Assembly: GCA_027922465.2 (NCBI GenBank)
Contig: BQMF02000480.1
Location: forward strand, 124,001 to 188,000
DNA length: 64,000 bases
Reading direction: 5' to 3'
Source: Turritopsis dohrnii
Taxonomy: Eukaryota; Cnidaria; Hydrozoa; Anthoathecata; Oceaniidae
The position numbers were made by a program, and so were the translations under genes. The notes below the pieces were generated by a model. It was not told the origin of the DNA, did no database searches, and saw only the letters and a program-made list of their open reading frames with translations. This document shows, piece by piece, positions 11,101-22,840 of the stretch (position 1 is its first letter; every line of letters begins with the position of its first letter).

Positions 11101-11689
11101 TTAAAGGATATATACATTTCAAAAAAATTTTTGTTCTGATATCAATATGTGTCCTTTAAAGATATAAAACCTATAAAACCTTACAATAAAAATCTATACA
11201 AACATTTTCAGATAAAAAGCAAAGCTTGTGATTACGTTATCGACGTCTTTTAGACTTGTAAGTAGAATGTCTACGACGATTAAAACCCCCTGTGTTCACT
11301 ATGATTTCATTTCAATTTTACATGGCTTTAAAATCATTTTTCAAACATCTGACATTACTAGGAAGGGAGTTATATAGCTTTGCACCCATGAAGAAAAAAC
11401 TTTTCTTGGCAAACTTTAGGTACTTTCAGAAGAATATTATTGTTATTATTTTTTGTGTTCATTTTATGTTCATTGATAGAGAAGTAATTTTGGAAATTCC
11501 TGCATATGTCCTTCTCCAATCAATTTCTAACTAATGTGACTGCTTGCTTTTCAAAATTCACCTTTTATTAAAACAGTTTTTGTTTGTATAATCTTGTTCG
11601 CTCGTTTTTCGAATGATAAAAGTTTTTCATACTGTGTTTGATTTAAATTCAAATGGACAATGCAGTTATGGTGAAGTGCTAATACAATT

Positions 11690-12380
11690 ACACAGGACTA
11701 TAAAGAACATACAGCTTCAATTGTCTGCAAACCCACTAGTTTACGCAACAATCCTAATTTTGAAAACGTTATTTTATATTTTTGGTCGAAGTCTAGCGCA
11801 AGAGTCAGGTGCTGATCTAATACCATACCCAGGTACGTGTAAGATGTTGTGAAGATTATCAAATCATTTGTGCAATATAATCTCAATTCTCTCAATTCAG
11901 TAGGCAATCTTGAGATTTTAAGTGCTGTTTCAAACAACATGGTCTAAGTCTTTCCAGGTTTCAAGTTTATAGCAAAGTCGTTTTCCTTGAAGTAATCAGC
12001 CACAGACGATATGTCGGCGTTTAATTTTAATTCAATATCAGCAACATCTTTTGATGATACGTAAATCACTGTATTATCGGCAAATTGGAGCAGTCCGCTG
12101 TGTGATAGACAATCTTCGAAGTAATTGAAGAATAATAGAAACACAACAGAGCATAAAATCCAGCCCTGGGGTACACCACATGAAAATAAACATTTAGTTG
12201 ACTCTTGTTGCCAAAATTTGACTACTTGAGATCTTTGGAAAAGGTAATCAACAAACCAGTTGAAAGCTAAACCTTATGACTTGAGTTTTTTTCAGTAGTC
12301 TGGCATGGTTCAAAGTGTCAAAGGCCTTAAATAAGTCGAAAAAAACTGCTCTAGCGAAATGATCACTGTCAGCAGATTTT
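11690..12380 (-). pseudogene. Non-LTR reverse transcriptase relic
   Basis: Several minus-strand frames together show reverse transcriptase motifs in order: FFDLFKAFDTLNH near 12345, GVPQG-IL near 12170, FADNTVIY (catalytic block, with N for the second D) near 12080, and YTYLGMVLDQHLTL near 11850. Frameshifts separate the pieces, so it is dead. The motif style fits the CR1/L2/jockey group of LINEs. It could lie in the long first intron of the downstream host gene. Confidence 0.75.
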
Positions 12381-12399
12381 CTGATGTTATAAAATAAAT

Positions 12400-13080
12400 A
12401 AAGTAAATTCCACGCTTGACCGGATGGTAATGTCCAATGCTTTTATAACCTCGATCTCGTTGTGAGATTTTCTTGTAAGTGTTACTTAGCTATATCACTC
12501 CTTTGAAATTGTTGTTTTTCCTCCAGAAATAATTGATTGCCGAAAAGTATGCTTGCGCAGTTATGCTAATAATCAAAGTTAATTTTGGCCATCTCATGAT
12601 TGCAAAGATAAATGGATGAGAAAATGATTTGAAATGATCGGTTGGTCATCTAATACAATAATGTTGTTCCTTCTTATTGTTCATTATCATTGCCAAGTCA
12701 ACAAAATCTATTTATTCCTTGGATTACGTCGCACTTGATCATTACAAACAATACCTCCTTTGAAATCTGATAATATGTTTTCTTGAATAAAAGTTCAATA
12801 TTATTAAAGAACGTCATAAAATTTCACACCTCCATTTTGATTCAAAGAAAATTTATAATTGCAACATGCGCATAATAAAGACAAAAGAATCTCCCGAAGA
12901 GTAAACCTATAATTGGAGATCTGCTAGGAAGATAAATGAAATTTTATAAAATGGAAGAGTTTCCTCTTCACATAATTTAAAATAAAATTCACCATTAACA
13001 TATATTTTATATTGTTAGTAAAAAAACAAGTGGAGACCTCGAAACAAGTTCGGGTAACTATGGCCACAATTATGTTTAGT
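12400..13080. other. Non-coding stretch
   Basis: AT-rich sequence between two LINE fragments. I see no coding or structural signal. Confidence 0.5.
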
Positions 13081-13093
13081 ATTTTGATATCTG

Positions 13094-14290
13094 TTGGTGT
13101 TTATCACATGTCTCCTTAAGATGAAGGATGACATTCTGAAAGCAATGGATAGAGGAGAGGTGACGGTTGCAGTCTTCGCAGATTATTCAAAGGCTTTCGA
13201 CACAATAGACTATGAGGTGTTACTGCGAAAGCTTACCAAGCTACAGTTCTCCAATTCCTTTCTTCACTGGCTAACAGAGTACATCGCAGACCGAATGCAT
13301 TACGTGCAGATAGATGACAAATGTTCTACAACGCGTAAGACAAAATTCGGTGTCCCGCAGGGATCCATACTTGGACCTGTCATCTTCAATCTCTATGTGA
13401 TAGACCTCTCCAACTACCTAAACACATCCGCTTCGCTTCAGTACGCAGACGACACAACTGTTTACAATCACTGCAAACCATCACAAATTGAAGAAAACAC
13501 ACAGCTCCTCAAGCTTGATCTTCACAACCTAAAGTCATGGTCAACAGACTCCAATCTGGTATTTAACAACACCAAAACGAAAACGATGCTCTTCAGCAGT
13601 AAGCAGCTGTCGCGTGTTCACAAAATAAAAAACACTAATACAAAGATTCAATATGATGGTCACATCTTTGAGGCTGTGGAAGAGTTCAAGGTACTCGGCG
13701 TTACGTTCCACCAACACCTGGACTGGAAACCACACATTGACAACACGGTCAAAGTCTGCTTCAGTACGCTAAAGTTGCTAAGGATGATGAAGCGCCTAAT
13801 ACCCTTCCAACTGAAGAAACAGCTTGCCAATGCCCTAATACTGTCAAAGCTTGACTATGCAAATTCAGTCTACATCGGAACAACCCCAGTTTATCTACTG
13901 AACAAACTTCAAAAAGTTCAGAATGCAGCAGCAGGTTTCGTTCTCCAAAAGCACGCCAACATTGAAGATGTTATCAAGCTGTCGTGGCTTCCAGTGTTAG
14001 AGAGACATGAATATGCTATTTCGGTGTTAGCATTCAAAGCTCTTTATGAAAATGTTCCTGAAAACATGCGAGTCGAGTGCAAGGTGGACCGAAGATCCCT
14101 ACGTAGCAACACCAACATAAAAGGAGCCATGATTGAATGCAAAGATAAAGTCACGAGCTTCCAAGCAGAAGCAAAACGCATTTTCAACGACCTGCCGAAG
14201 TCGATCCGTGACATTGACAAGCTAAACGCATTCAAAAGCGCATTGAAGAACTATTTACTAGATAAAGCTTTAGCCCGAGCAATGAAATAA
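13094..14290 (+). CDS. 5'-truncated CR1/L2-like LINE reverse transcriptase
   Basis: An intact frame of about 385-398 residues encodes the fingers-palm-thumb and C-terminal region of a non-LTR reverse transcriptase. Visible motifs are VFADYSKAFDTIDYEVLL, GVPQGSILGPVIF, LQYADDTTVY (catalytic DD), LGVTFHQHLDW, and a C-terminal region ending in a lysine-rich helix. The endonuclease domain and ORF1 are missing. Similarity begins abruptly near 13094-13125, so the given start is only the first in-frame Met and not a native one. Lack of stops suggests a fairly recent insertion. The frame is followed by a 3' UTR and a (TTA)n tail. Confidence 0.88.
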   Translation: MVFITCLLKMKDDILKAMDRGEVTVAVFADYSKAFDTIDYEVLLRKLTKLQFSNSFLHWLTEYIADRMHYVQIDDKCSTTRKTKFGVPQGSILGPVIFNLYVIDLSNYLNTSASLQYADDTTVYNHCKPSQIEENTQLLKLDLHNLKSWSTDSNLVFNNTKTKTMLFSSKQLSRVHKIKNTNTKIQYDGHIFEAVEEFKVLGVTFHQHLDWKPHIDNTVKVCFSTLKLLRMMKRLIPFQLKKQLANALILSKLDYANSVYIGTTPVYLLNKLQKVQNAAAGFVLQKHANIEDVIKLSWLPVLERHEYAISVLAFKALYENVPENMRVECKVDRRSLRSNTNIKGAMIECKDKVTSFQAEAKRIFNDLPKSIRDIDKLNAFKSALKNYLLDKALARAMK

Positions 14291-14456
14291 TCCTTTATAC
14301 TGTCAATTGATTTGTTTTTGTGTTTTTTTTTGTTGTTTTTTGTTTTTTTGTTTGTCTATTCGAATTATTTTTCTACTTACACTTACGCATAATATACAAC
14401 ATACGCATTTCAAGACGAAGAACCATTTGTATATATGGAAATGCTTGAAATAAATT

Positions 14457-14467
14457 GGTTATTATTA

Positions 14468-14509
<42 letters not shown>
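14457..14509 (+). repeat. (TTA)n microsatellite, LINE 3' tail
   Basis: About 16 TTA units with one TTG interruption, ending the LINE. Confidence 0.9.
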
Positions 14510-14510
<1 letters not shown>

Positions 14511-14654
14511 ATACAAATTTCTATCCGCTTTTCACTAAAATTTCCTGAGTTATTCACATATTTGTAAGTCAACAATTTATTCTAGACGATGTGATGTCAC
14601 GTTGCTATGGAGATCAAGTTTTGAAAAAAGAACCTGAAATAGTAAAATTTCGAG

Positions 14655-14960
14655 AACGAAAAATGATTTCTGGACCTCACAAAAGCCTTCGATTGTCTAC
14701 CACATGGTCTTTTTATTGCTAAGCTAAACGCATATGAGTTTGAACAGCCAATTTTATTTAACATTTTCATGAACAATGTTCTATTTTCTATAAAAGTTGC
14801 CAGAATTTGCAATTTGCCGATGACAACACCCTTTATGCATCAGATCTTGACATAGACGGTGTTTTTTGTCGCCTTTCAACAATCCATTCTGTTGTTACAG
14901 ATTGGTTTTCCAATAACGGCATGATAGCAGTGCCTGACAACTTCCAGGCAATTCATTAAT
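14655..14960 (+). pseudogene. Second non-LTR reverse transcriptase relic
   Basis: The plus strand reads FLDLTKAFDCLPHGL, then after an internal deletion (the GxPQG region is gone) NIFMNNV, then NFADDNTLYASDLDID and TDWFSNNGMIAVPDNFQAIH before a stop. It has the YADD-type core of a LINE distinct from the one at 13.1 kb. The ends are undefined. Confidence 0.75.
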
Positions 14961-16610
14961 CAACTTAGCTTTTATCCTCATATCAGGGATACTTGTAAAA
15001 TGGCTTCAGCTAAAGTGAAGTTCTTGATGAGGATAAGAAATTATTTATCTGAAAAACAGACAATACTTACGTTATGCTTCCTTGTAATTACTGCCCTTTA
15101 GTCTGAATGTTTTGCAGCAAAACGCACAATTTATAATTGGCATAAGTGTTCGATCTACATGCAAATCTGTAGTGACAGAGGTTTTAGAATAAGCTAGAAT
15201 GGTACTAGTTATTATTACATCGTCGTCGTCGTCGTTAGCTTCGCCAACAACCTTGACCAGATAAACTACTGCAGGGCCGTGATATTATCGTTTCTGCTTG
15301 ATCGAGTACTTGGTGATCGAATGTATGTGTCGTGTTGTTGATTGATCTTAAAATGTCCATGCATTGCTTGTTGCGGAAAGCAACGTCGCTTGACAGACTC
15401 TTTTGATATGCTACTTTGGACACGTGAGAACTGTGCTTTTGGTCACGTGAAACGATTTGTCTTTCCGATTGACTAAGTCTTTCCGCACTTTCTGTCTCCA
15501 CAATTTGCCGATAACGGGTCGGATGTATCTATTTGCCAATAGCTTCATGAACGAGGACGCTCATGGCTGACGAAAACGTGGTGTATTGCTTCCCCTTATT
15601 TCTTACTAGCAAATACTCGCAGTTGGGATTTAGTTTCGGTCACACTGGATACAAAAATCAAGAATCTCCATAGAATCACAGTGTCAAATAAATATCTATC
15701 GGCAGTTTTAAATTCCTTCTGATTGATGTAACTTCCATTGGTCTCTGCTTTATCAATCATTTCTGTAGTTAAGTATTGTTAGGTCATTGGTCTGGAACAC
15801 TTAACCCGAAAAAATAAATACGTAGCAATGGATCTTGTTGCAAACGCCAGTTGAGATGCCAACACGTTTCGTTGGTAATCTACATTCTTGTAGGACGTTC
15901 CTAAAGGGTAAAATACACTGTCATTAATCATTTATGATTTGTCATATTTGACAAATCAATCAGTGTATTTCAAAAAATAATATGATTTTTAGCTGCTATG
16001 ATTAATCATATATGACTTTTAAAAAGTCAGACGGTGGTCTGCTTTCTATGATTAATCATAAGGTTTTAAGCAATCAGATTCCTTCATCGCAATGTCAAAG
16101 TCTGTAAAAGTCGAAAATATAGAAAATATCACTAAATATGAAAAGGAAGAATGCTTCTGATTAGTGTAAAATCCATACTCATTCTACGTTGTAGCCAAGG
16201 CTTTACCCACTTTCATTTTTGTTTCTTAAACTTATTTCATCGCCATTGTTACAAGAGGTAGCAGTTATAACTGCTACAGCAACAATTTCAAATTCATCCT
16301 TCATCCTTTATCCAGATCGGATAAGATACAAATTACATACCAAAGTCTATCAAAACCAGTGTGTGCCAAATAGATCTTTGTTGTAATTTTATGTACATTT
16401 AGCGAAATACCCTGGTGTAGAAAGGCTGACATCACCAATGACTTTGTGTCTTTGTTTGTGTCTTTTCTTTGATGTTGCTCATTTGTAGCAATATTCAAGA
16501 CTGAAGTTTTTCTTAATATTCAAGAAATATTTACTGGAACTACTACTTAAAAGCATCTTAAAACAAAATATTTGTACTGCATTATTTCGATTCCACTAAT
16601 GTCTTTTTAG
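14961..16610. other. Non-coding stretch, probable intron or upstream DNA
   Basis: It contains a short GTC microsatellite near 15220-15236 and the hairpin at 15912-15972, and ends in a splice acceptor TTTTTAG at 16604-16610. No gene is seen. Confidence 0.5.
15912..15972. repeat. Nested hairpin
   Basis: Outer arms AAATACACTG / CAGTGTATTT enclose an inner hairpin GATTTGTCA-tat-TTGACAAATC. Related ATGATTAATCATA palindromes follow at about 15998-16070. It may be a small foldback element remnant. Confidence 0.55.
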
Positions 16611-19600
16611 GACGCTCCTGGAGAAAGTATCAAAGGGAATTTTCCTAACTGGTTTCTTGATCCTATACCTACAACTATTAGAAAGCCAGAGGAACAAAAA
16701 CTTGGAATATGGACTGAAATCCGTCTATTCATTTCGTCCACATTTGTTGATACACATGCAGAAAGAGATATTTTGATCAAACATGTTATACCTAACATTA
16801 ATCGAAAGCTAGCTGAGCGTTTAATTCGCGTAGTTCCGGTAGATTTGCGTTGGGGTAATCTTGCTGAAGAAACCAAAGATTGCACAGCAATCCAAAAGAC
16901 GTGTTTGAATCAAATTGACAAATGCAGACGATCAGCAACAGAAACACCGTGGTTCATTGGTTTGCGAACTGAAAGATATGGATGGGTTCAAGACAAACTG
17001 ATGCCAAGTCATGGTTTTGAAAAGCCTGAATTTTATTCTTGGATTGACAAGTGCAATAACGATGTCAGTATTACTTCTTTAGAATGTATGCATGCTGTAC
17101 AAGCGCCAAAAGAGTTACCACCTTCTCCAACCGTTTTCTTCTATGAAAGAGATCTTGAGAACCCAGAAAACATAGAAGAAAACTTAAAATGGTTGCTCGA
17201 CTTCGAGTATGTGGGACCAAAAGCAGAGCTCGACTGCAACGTAAAATTTCAGTATAAAAAGACGGAAAATGCTGACAAGTACAAATCAGATCAAAAGGAA
17301 TTAAATCAGATCTTGAAGAATTTATCCTACACTAAATATACACAATATCAATGTCGTTACAACAAAGGGGGAGCTCGTTACACTGACAAAAGAGAAAACG
17401 ACAAAAGCTTTGGCGTTGCTTATGTAGATAATCTTCAAACGTTTCAAGACAAAGTGGAAGCAGATCTTTTGCACGCAATTGAGATGAATTTTCAAAGAGC
17501 TGATAGTGACGAAGTACCTCAATACAAACTGGATAACATACAGCATGAAATCAGTATTGAAGACAAGGCTTCTGTGTTTGTTGGAAGGGCGAAGTTGCTA
17601 AAAGCTGGATTAGATTATTGCACTATCAAATCATCTGAAAATAACCATAACGTTATGATCATACATGGAGAGCCAGGATGCGGAAAGTCTGGGTTGCTGT
17701 CTGCGATTTCACAAGTATGCTTGACAAAAATACCAAAGAATGGAGATTTCGTATTTACACACGTCGTAGATTCTTGTCCTGGATCAAACATATTGGAACA
17801 AATGCTGAAACGACTTCAACTTAATTTACGGTATTATCGTAAAGAACTTGGTGAGCATATTGCATTAGAATGTTCTGTTTCAGGCAATGAGTTGAAAAGA
17901 CAACATCATGAATTTCTTGAAGAAACTGCAAATAAGTATCCCGATAAGCAGTTTGTAGTGATCGTAGACGCAGTTAATCAGATGCACAAGTCGTTGCAAG
18001 CTTGGACAATGTGGTGGTTGCCACGTCAATCATGCCCAAAAAATGTGCGATTTATGATTACCACCTTAAACAAGGAAAATGGAACATTTGATAACGCATG
18101 CAAAGTATCAAATAATGCTATCTATGTTCCAGTAAATGAAATGTGTGATGAAGACCTAAAAGAGATGGTTACTGCAACATTAAACAGATTTAATAAGAAG
18201 TTAACAATCACAGACGATGACGAAAGGCTCGGTAATCAGATGGAACTTCTTATATCAAAGAACAAGTCACCTCTCTACATCACTGCAGCATGCGAGGCAC
18301 TACGGAAATTTGGTATTTATGAGGAAGTTTCTGGATATATACAAAAACTGCCATCAAATGTACAGGATCTCTTCTCGTTTTTGCTTGATGAATGGACTGA
18401 GGAATATGGAAAAGAAATTATTGAAGATATCGCTGGATTCTTTTATGTTTCAAGAGAAGGCTTGTTAGAAAATGAAATCAATGATCTATTGCGTTTCAAA
18501 GAACATGGTACTGATGGACTCCTTTACCAGTCATCATTCAGCCGATTGTATGATTCTCTCAGCAGCTTCTTATCATCAGGTGGTGGTGGATACTTGCATT
18601 TTTTTCATGATCAGCTGAAGTACACTATACAGAAAAAGTACATGGATGCAGAGGGAACTGTAAAAAATTTCACAAGTGGTTGTTTAAGTTCTACTATGAT
18701 GCGATTAAAGACCAGATCAAGATGAAACCTTACAAAGAACCATGTGCTTACTATGAGCATGCACTACAGCAGATTGTCTATCATCAGTTGCAATCAGTCC
18801 CACCTAAAGAATCATTATCGTCTCTGCATGTTACACTTCGAAATTTATATTTTGTGAGGGAGCGTGTCACAATCAATCAAACACACGATTTGAATCAAGA
18901 ATATATGGATGCTATTGAAAAGGGTAACAACGAGGAGGAGATTATGGCATTGAGAGAGTGGGCTCGATTTGCCCAGGTTTACGCGTCTGCAATAAATGAG
19001 TTTCCTGAATACTGCTACAATATGGCAATCAACCAAAGTGTAACTTCTAAAGTTAGAGTGGACACAGAGCAACTACCGGCACCAGATTGGAAGAATGGTT
19101 TTCCATTCATATGGGAAAATAATCTGAATGAAATAAGCCCTCTGGCTGTAACATTTTCGTGTGGAAGAGGATCACTTTACAATCCTGTGAATTGTGCTGC
19201 GAGTACAACGGCAGGTGATATATGCTGCGCTGTTATTGGCTGCAAAACAGTGATATTTGATCAGAGCAGTGGTGAAGTTTTACAGAAAATGTGGAATGAA
19301 GTTAAGTGCTACTCTTTAGCGTTATCTCCATGTTTTGAAAGTGTCTGGATCGGTGACAGGAAAGGCTATGTTTCTCTCTGGGATATAAACACAGGAACGA
19401 CGATTTCAAAGACAGATGATCATTTAGATGGTTGCATTGTGTGGCTTGAACGTACAGATGATTTTTTGGTATGCGGAACCGGTTCTAAGAAATGGAGATA
19501 TTGGGAGTATGAAGACGAAGAACTTTCACAAATAGCCTTGTTCGATGCTAAAAAAAATCACTTCACAAGGAAATGGAGCACAGAATCACCGGGGTTTTGC

Positions 19601-20006
19601 TTTTGTTATCATAAAAGTACGAAGTTAATCTTCTCTGGCCATCAAGGGTTCATAAAAGCTTGGGATTTGGTAGGGAAGCTTCAGTTCACTCTCCATGGCG
19701 CTGGTGAGTGTGTTAACAGTCTATGTGCGCATCCATGTAAGGATGTACTTTTGTCAGGATCAGAAGATTCAAATATCAGGCAATGGTCAGTCACAAATCG
19801 AGAGCTATTGGATTCATTTTTCGATCCATATGTATTGAAACGAAAAAATGGTGGAACTTTGTGTGTGCAATATGACGCTCAAGGAATCCGCATCCTATCC
19901 ACTGAAGCATCTGGCAATAGTTTGAGAGTATACACTTTGAAAGGAATCCTTCAATACGAACTGAAAGGTCATAAAGACAGCATATCATCGATTTCACTCG
20001 TTCCAG
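16611..20006 (+). CDS. DUF4062-NACHT-WD40 protein, main exon (frameshifted)
   Basis: The large exon opens after the acceptor TTTTTAG (16610). Domains in order: DUF4062 (RLFISSTFVDTHAERDIL, then VPVDLRWG, near 16727-16860), and a NACHT-type STAND NTPase with P-loop HGEPGCGKSG (about 17662-17693), Walker-B-like FVVIVDAVNQM (about 17950) and a winged-helix region. From about 19130 it has WD40 repeats (for example VWIGDRKGYVSLWDI and LLSGSEDSNIRQW). The architecture matches TEP1/NPHP3/NWD-class scaffolds, which act as regulated NTP switches, but without a visible TROVE domain. The frame shifts at the A6 run 18662-18667: before it the frame runs to a stop at 18725, and after it a second frame runs on through KFYYDAIKDQIK. 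The shift may be an assembly error or a true lesion. Exon end CCAG|GTTCTT. Confidence 0.85.
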
Positions 20007-20089
20007 GTTCTTACATTTTCATGTCTTGTTCTGTTTTATCATCTCGATGATTATGAAATATGCCAATTTTTACAACGGTGATTTTGCAG

Positions 20090-20187
20090 GTTCCAACCAG
20101 GTTTTAACTGCTGATCTTGAGGGAGAATTGATTTTGTGGAAGTTGCCACCAGTAGAAGAAGGCAAAACAAAAGATTACCCGGAACTG
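20090..20187 (+). CDS. NACHT-WD40 gene, exon with WD40 repeat
   Basis: The exon lies between acceptor TTTTGCAG (ends 20089) and donor CTG|GTATGT. It reads SNQVLTADLEGELILWKL, a WD40 blade. Phases join exactly with the previous exon across an 83-bp intron. Confidence 0.8.
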
Positions 20188-20263
20188 GTATGTCGTGTCA
20201 ATCACTACTAAAACCTGGATCAATTGATAAAACGATATGGATTAATGTTTATTTATTTTACAG

Positions 20264-20507
20264 TTTTGCTTGTGCGACTTTCTATCGAATGGTGATGAAT
20301 ACATAACATTATCAAAGGATTTCATTCGTGTATGGGAAACGAATACCCATACGGTGGTGCGATATGCTAAAATTGGGATTCAAAAACAACACCATATGAG
20401 AGTTTGTGGAGCTGTTCACCCATCAGAAGAATACTTTACCGTGGGGGAACAAAGGGTTATTTACTGGTACAAGATATCTGATTTGCTCATGAGCCATTCC
20501 TATACAG
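20264..20507 (+). CDS. NACHT-WD40 gene, exon with WD40 repeats
   Basis: Acceptor TTTTACAG at 20263, donor ACAG|GTGTCT at 20507. It encodes FLSNGDEYITLSKDFIRVWE and a following blade (GAVHPSEEYFTVGEQRVIYW). The next intron (20508-21444) contains a Harbinger-like MITE. Confidence 0.8.
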
Positions 20508-20661
20508 GTGTCTTTTACGTTAACTTTGTCATATTTTATATTTACAGTACATGCTTACTGTTTTATTGTTGTTGCTATTATTACTTATTGTTATGGTAAA
20601 TCATTCTCATACTGATATGTGGCTCTTCATCAGATACAAACACATAATGAATTAGAAGTTA

Positions 20662-21090
20662 GGACAGCTTTATACAGCCGCATAATCGCCGCGTCGAATT
20701 AAACTCTTTATTAAATGCGACGTAAATTCGACTGTATAAAGTGAAAATTTAATTAAGTGCGACATAATGAATTAAGTTCAGCAGAGTTTGTCGAATAAAA
20801 CGGTAATCTTCGACATAAATTCGGCATCACTTTATACAGCCGCATAATCGTCGAATTTAATAACAGCTTGATTGAACTTTGTGAAAAAAGTGCATGAAAG
20901 TAGTGGACAGCGTGTAAGAAACACACGATGATAAATTTATTCGACATTTATGCGGCTGTCTAAAGTCATGTCGAATTTGATATGCTGCAACAAAACCTGT
21001 ATAAAGTGACTGTCGCATTTTTGTCGAATTTTACCCGAATTAAACTAATTTAATTCGACACGGCGATTATGCGGCTGTATAAAGCTGTCC
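20662..21090. mobile_element. Harbinger-like MITE, 429 bp
   Basis: Inverted termini starting GGACAGCTTTATACAGCCGC are flanked by TTA at 20659-20661 and 21091-21093, a 3-bp TSD typical of PIF/Harbinger. The TTTATACAGCCGCATAATCG motif and related pieces recur internally in both orientations, giving a multi-hairpin structure. It sits in an intron of the NACHT-WD40 gene. Confidence 0.8.
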
Positions 21091-21444
21091 TTAAAGTACT
21101 TAGCACTTTGGAAAAGCCTTATTACATTGAAGGGAAATAAATCGCAATAGGTAAGGAGAACACAGCTGGTTTTGAAGTATTGTCTGTAAATCAAAACAGA
21201 AAGTGATACTACATAATAAATATAAGCAAACACGAAACAATTAGAAAGCCACAGACCATGGCTTGAAGTATTTAATAAATGCTATTATATTCTATAGAAC
21301 AAATCCTATTTTACACTATGTTGTTTACGAATATGTTTTGAGTGGATAATAGGGAAGCTTATTCATACGTTTATGTTATAATACAGTATATAAAAAAATC
21401 ATCCATACTTTGACTGACTTTTTCTTACCTATTCTATTTTATAG

Positions 21445-21607
21445 CCCTTGAAGCTGACCAAGATTATAATAACTTTGAAAAAATACAGTTTTCGCCAGAT
21501 GGCTCTAAGCTCGTAGTTTTGGTTACAAAATGGGAGGAGAGTAAAAGTCTTGCGGTAGTTCTTGATGTAGCTGATATTATAGAACCTAAACAACATCTCT
21601 TTTACAG
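21445..21607 (+). CDS. NACHT-WD40 gene, exon
   Basis: Acceptor TTTTATAG (21444) and donor ACAG|GTAAGC. It reads IQFSPDGSKLVVLVTKWEES, a degenerate WD40 blade (FSPDG start), and is in phase with neighbouring exons. Confidence 0.8.
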
Positions 21608-22098
21608 GTAAGCTATTTGATTAGAATTCAAAAAGTACTGACGAAAACCCGCGTGATAAATAGAAGCTTTTTCCATCATTTTCAATATTCAGCTGCGATA
21701 TTCAATCAAAACTACAAAATTGATTTTTGAGTCGTTTACCAAGAATCATTTAAGAATATGGTTGCTGGCATACTATTTTTAAATATTATTGAAATTTAGA
21801 TTTTGTTCTTGAATCAATTGTATAATATCAATATCAATTGTCTCTTTTTATTTATGTCTTTTTATTTACAGTTCTTACACGTAAAACCAAAAGTTAAATT
21901 TCAGCCAAAAAGAGTCATTCATTCATTGACAAACTGACATTCTTTCGATTTGAAGGAGTGATCACATATAGAAGTTTTGTCACTCACTAACTTATTCTTT
22001 CATTACTCACTATTTCATTTTTGTTCATTTGCGCTTGTACAATGTGATAAATAGTTTTATCTCAATATAATCATTTAATTTATTCCTTTGAATTTTAG

Positions 22099-22369
22099 AA
22101 AACACAATGGGAGAGTTTTTGACTGCGACATTCATTCAGATAATATTCAAGTTGCGACGTGTGAAAGAGGTTTGATTTTGGTTTGGAGCATTGAAACTGG
22201 AGAAACATTCCATTACTTTGAAAATTGTGGCTTTACTCACGTTCGGTTCTTTTTGAAAACACAAAGAATTTTGTATGGTGGCAATAATTTTTCTTTAAGA
22301 ACTTTTACATTGTCATCTGTCATTCCATTGTCGCATTCAACAAATGAAACATTTCCTTTTGGCCAATAA
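22099..22369 (+). CDS. NACHT-WD40 gene, exon; downstream junction unresolved
   Basis: Acceptor AATTTTAG (22098). The frame encodes FDCDIHSDNIQVATCERGLI followed by LVWSIETGE and a further blade, then runs to a stop at 22367-22369. I find no convincing GT donor in the right phase before that stop. Either the protein has an alternative end here or the link to the following exon uses an unusual site. Confidence 0.7.
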
Positions 22370-22514
22370 AAACATTGTTTATCCGAATATATTTTTTCTC
22401 GTTAATAATGTAAACGTTTCAAAATAGATTAAAACCATGCTTCATCAAGAATAACATAGGCAAAACTTTGTATAAATTGTAATCAATTAGCTAATAATAC
22501 CGTTTTTCTATTAA

Positions 22515-22817
22515 GGTATGGGACAAGTGATGATGCGCAATTTGAACGAAGATAATAACAACAAGATAATAACCTTATCTTATTTTGGGAAACTCGCTGC
22601 CCTATTACTGTACCAGGATGAATCGTTGGTAGCATTAGCTGGAATGGAGGGAAATATTCGTGTGTTCGATGTCACCACTGGAAAATGTGTCTACAAATTC
22701 TTTCATCCCCAGGCACAATGGTACACATGTCTTGCCATTCATCCGTCAAATAAGTTGATTCTGGCAGCCAATAGCAATGGAATCATATATGCTTTGAAAC
22801 CAGGCAATACCACATAG
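22515..22817 (+). CDS. NACHT-WD40 gene, last WD40 exon
   Basis: It follows acceptor-like CTATTAAG (22514). It encodes two WD40 blades (LVALAGMEGNIRVFDVTTGK and LAIHPSNKLILAANSNGIIY) and stops at 22815-22817 (TAG). It is probably the C-terminus of the same beta-propeller. Confidence 0.7.
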   Translation, partial: GMGQVMMRNLNEDNNNKIITLSYFGKLAALLLYQDESLVALAGMEGNIRVFDVTTGKCVYKFFHPQAQWYTCLAIHPSNKLILAANSNGIIYALKPGNTT

Positions 22818-22840
22818 AAAGCTAAATTCTTTTATTTGCG

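Larger units (their letters stand above)
13085..14509 (+). mobile_element. 5'-truncated LINE insertion with (TTA)n tail
   Basis: The retrotransposon copy comprises the truncated reverse transcriptase frame, a T-rich 3' UTR (14291-14456) and a terminal TTA microsatellite (14457-14509), as expected of CR1/L2-type LINEs. No target-site duplication was identified. Confidence 0.75.

Noticed and set aside
15235..15501. 88-residue minus-strand frame rich in Ser/Gln
   Set aside because: No domain, no splice context, and adjacent to a GTC microsatellite. Probably chance.
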